Source: Bin87 sp034423595 (GTDB lineage Bacteria; Chloroflexota; Dehalococcoidia; Lucifugimonadales; UBA3495). Taken from it: a stretch of DNA of 64,000 nucleotides. Positions 61,993 through 64,000 of this stretch are shown here, in pieces; position 1 is the stretch's first letter; each line of letters starts with the position of its first letter. The notes below the pieces were generated by a model. The model had not been told where the DNA came from, made no database searches, and saw only the letters and a program-made list of their open reading frames with translations. The position numbers and the translations under genes are program-made. The stretch lies in NCBI GenBank assembly GCA_965207025.1, contig OZ242258.1, forward strand, positions 1,860,001-1,924,000, given 5' to 3'.

Positions 61993-63615
61993 ATGAAATA
62001 TGACGTGGCAATCGTGGGGGCCGGTTCCGCAGGTTCGGCGCTGGCGGCCCGACTATCCGAAGACGCCGGTCGCTCAGTGCTGTTATTGGAAGCCGGGCCG
62101 GACTACCCGGATTTTGATCTACTGCCCGATGAGCTGAAATACGGCTTCGCCGCCGCTCCGGCGCCGCCCTCGGCGCGCACGGCGGCGGGACACCCGGTAT
62201 CTCTGACCACCAGCGCCCACAACTGGCAGTACACTGCAACCGCCACCGACCTGGCGCCGCCGATGCTGGTACCCAGGGGCCGCGTTACCGGAGGTTCCAG
62301 CGCAATTAATTCCTCGGCCTTCTTCCGCGGCGTTCCCGAAGATTTCGACGCCTGGGCATCCCGGGGCAACGATGAGTGGAGTTACGAAAAGGTTCTCCCC
62401 TTCTTCCGCAAACTGGAAACGGACGTTGACCGGAGCGGCGATTTCCACGGTTCCGAAGGACCTATCTTCGTCCACCACGCCAATCCGGAGGCGTGGGACG
62501 CAACACAAAAAGCGTTCTTCAGCGCCTGCCGGGCCATCGGCTTTGCAGAGACCAACGACCACAACCACCCGGACTCGAACGGAGTTGGGCCAGGGATAAC
62601 CAACAACCACAATGGCGTCCGTTTCAGCGCCGCCTTGGGGTACCTGAGCCAGGCGCGTCATAGGCTCAACCTGACCGTGCGATCCAACTGCCGGGTCTCC
62701 AAAGTTATTTTCCAGGGCAGGCGCGCGAGCGGCCTGCTGGTGGAAAGCGGCGGCCAGAGCTTTACGGTCGAAGCCGAGCAGATCATCCTCAGCGCCGGAG
62801 CCATCGGTTCGCCGCACCTGCTGCTGCTGTCCGGCGTGGGCCCGGCCGAACAGTTGGAGAGGCTGGGCATCCTGGTGGTTCAGGACACCCCCGGCGTTGG
62901 GCAGCACCTGAAAGACCATCCCAAGGTGTACGTTACCTGGCAAGTCGGCGACGGTCTGGTTACTCCTGCCAACCGGGGAGCCGGCAGCGCTGCGCTGAGA
63001 TTGACTGCTCCCGGCTCGCATCTGAGAAACGATCTGGGTATCAACCTGGCCGGCCCGGTGGCGCCCAGAGTTAGGGAACTCGCCCCAGGATCTCCAGATC
63101 TGAAATCTCTTGTTGCCGGAAACGACTCCGTCAGCAGGCACGTCGAAATGATGGTCTCTCTGCTGCTGCCCGAAAGCCGGGGGACGTTGACGCTAACTTC
63201 CGCCGACCACTGGGTGCAGCCGGCCCTCCACTACAACTACCTCTCCGAACCCTTTGACCGAGCGCGTCTGAGACACGGCATCCGTCTGGCTCTGCGACTG
63301 GCCGAACGCTCAGAGCTGGCGCCGCTGCTCGGCCAGCGTATCGAACCGGCGGACAGCGACCTGGCCAGCGATGACGCGCTTGATCAATGGCTACTGCGGG
63401 AAGCCACTACCTTCTCCCACATTTCCTGCACTTGCAAAATGGGGCCGTCGGACGACCCTCTGGCCGTGGTTGACCAATACGGGAAGATACATGGCCTGGA
63501 AGGGCTGCGCATCGCTGATGCGTCGATCATGCCCGACCTGGTGCGCGCGCCCATCAACCCGGCCGTGATAATGGTAGCGGAACGGGTCGCGGACTTTATC
63601 CGGGCTGGCCGTTAG
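61993..63615 (+). CDS. GMC-family FAD-dependent oxidoreductase
   Basis: A 540-aa glucose-methanol-choline oxidoreductase. The FAD-binding motif is at the N-terminus (VAIVGAGSAGSALAARLSED, LLLEAGPDY). GMC signature 1 is VPRGRVTGGSSAINSSAFFR and signature 2 SAGAIGSPHLLLLSGVGPAE. The C-terminal catalytic region has HISCTCKMG, with the active-site His, and LRIADASIMPDLVRAPINPA. It oxidises an alcohol, probably to an aldehyde; the substrate is unknown. The ATG at 61993 is 2-3 residues before the first strand. It is divergent from the NHL gene. Confidence 0.95.
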   Translation: MKYDVAIVGAGSAGSALAARLSEDAGRSVLLLEAGPDYPDFDLLPDELKYGFAAAPAPPSARTAAGHPVSLTTSAHNWQYTATATDLAPPMLVPRGRVTGGSSAINSSAFFRGVPEDFDAWASRGNDEWSYEKVLPFFRKLETDVDRSGDFHGSEGPIFVHHANPEAWDATQKAFFSACRAIGFAETNDHNHPDSNGVGPGITNNHNGVRFSAALGYLSQARHRLNLTVRSNCRVSKVIFQGRRASGLLVESGGQSFTVEAEQIILSAGAIGSPHLLLLSGVGPAEQLERLGILVVQDTPGVGQHLKDHPKVYVTWQVGDGLVTPANRGAGSAALRLTAPGSHLRNDLGINLAGPVAPRVRELAPGSPDLKSLVAGNDSVSRHVEMMVSLLLPESRGTLTLTSADHWVQPALHYNYLSEPFDRARLRHGIRLALRLAERSELAPLLGQRIEPADSDLASDDALDQWLLREATTFSHISCTCKMGPSDDPLAVVDQYGKIHGLEGLRIADASIMPDLVRAPINPAVIMVAERVADFIRAGR

Positions 63616-63640
63616 CCGGCCCAGGGGACGCTTATAGAGC

Positions 63641-64000
63641 CTAGCCTTGCCGAAGACCCCAGGACACTCCGAACTGTGCTCTTGATACCAACTCGCCCGT
63701 CAGCGTTTCGGCGGTTTGTCCGGCGAGCCACACTGCCGGCGGCGCCAGCTCATCGGGCTGAACCATGGGTATGTGACTGGTTCCCGGCCAATCCCCGCGC
63801 CGGTTCATCCACGTGTCCACCCTGCCGGGTTCCAGGACGTTGACCGCGATGTTGTGTGGCCTGACCTCCTCAGCCAAGCTGAAAAACATCCGCTCCAAGG
63901 CCGCTTTGCTCATCGAATAGCCGACCCGTCCTTCCCGATAGGCCCTGGCGGAACCTGAAGTGACGCAATATATGGAACCGCCGTCTCCACGGGAAATCAT
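63641..64000 (-). CDS. Short-chain dehydrogenase/reductase, C-terminal part (cut by window edge)
   Basis: The last 119 codons of an SDR. The catalytic Tyr-x-x-x-Lys is YSMSKAAL, preceded by a serine strand (SIYCVTSGSA) and followed by the usual HNIAVNVLEPGRVDTW. The NAD(P)-binding N-terminus lies beyond the window; the methionine at the edge (64000) is probably internal. It converges on the GMC gene. Confidence 0.88.
   Translation of the reverse strand: MISRGDGGSIYCVTSGSARAYREGRVGYSMSKAALERMFFSLAEEVRPHNIAVNVLEPGRVDTWMNRRGDWPGTSHIPMVQPDELAPPAVWLAGQTAETLTGELVSRAQFGVSWGLRQG

Overview
The window reads as high-GC bacterial DNA, most likely from a Chloroflexota member of the SAR202 / Dehalococcoidia type. 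That placement is an inference. It rests on the right-hand gene set (LLM-class flavin monooxygenase, GMC oxidoreductase, VOC protein, NHL-repeat protein, SDR), a serpin lipoprotein and short palindromic repeats; no rRNA or complete tRNA is present to confirm it.

Layout. (1) 1-753: the N-terminal part of mutL, on the minus strand. (2) 1-20 kb: a defence island. A leftward four-gene operon encodes a SNF2-type helicase with a C-terminal DUF3883 domain, a DUF1156 DNA methylase, a DUF499 ATPase and a 275-aa protein with a nuclease-like motif. The first three match the Helicase-Methylase-ATPase (Hma) gene set. The helicase is split after codon 39 by an IS630-family element (11035-12267) flanked by a TA duplication; removing the element and one TA rejoins the frame. 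Next come an OLD-family nuclease, a frameshifted Nmad3-like gene, an orphan protein and an AAA+ ATPase. (3) 20-32 kb: an orphan SNF2-associated N-terminal domain without its helicase motor, a frameshifted lipoprotein, a serpin lipoprotein, an HNH-type protein and an amidase, with dispersed repeats between them. (4) 32.5-36.3 kb: a translationally coupled SbcD/SbcC-like (YhaO/YhaN-like) pair. (5) 36-50 kb: plasmid-like accessory DNA. It includes a small-protein/retropepsin pair, a five-zinc-ribbon protein, small membrane proteins, a 704-aa unknown, about 1.9 kb of gene-poor DNA with 110-bp imperfect repeats, and a ColE2-type replication protein. A 19-bp motif lies just downstream of rep and again downstream of a degenerate copy of the rep 3' end. 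(6) 51-57.4 kb: a recombination module. It holds a degenerate resolvase-domain protein, a tRNA-Ser-like 3' fragment beside a P4-type integrase, a tandem partial integrase that has lost two catalytic residues, an excisionase-like HTH gene, and a second tyrosine integrase followed by a 21-nt tRNA 3' end and a hairpin. (7) 57.6-64 kb: ordinary chromosomal metabolism.

Interpretation. The tRNA 3' end at 57412-57432 marks the right edge of the accessory DNA, and mutL lies at its left. The interior looks like one or more integrated elements, one of them plasmid-derived, carrying defence genes. Three broken reading frames are each repaired by adding one base at or next to a homopolymer or GC-rich run. 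Residual assembly indels are therefore as likely as real pseudogenes at those places, unlike the IS insertion, which is clear-cut.
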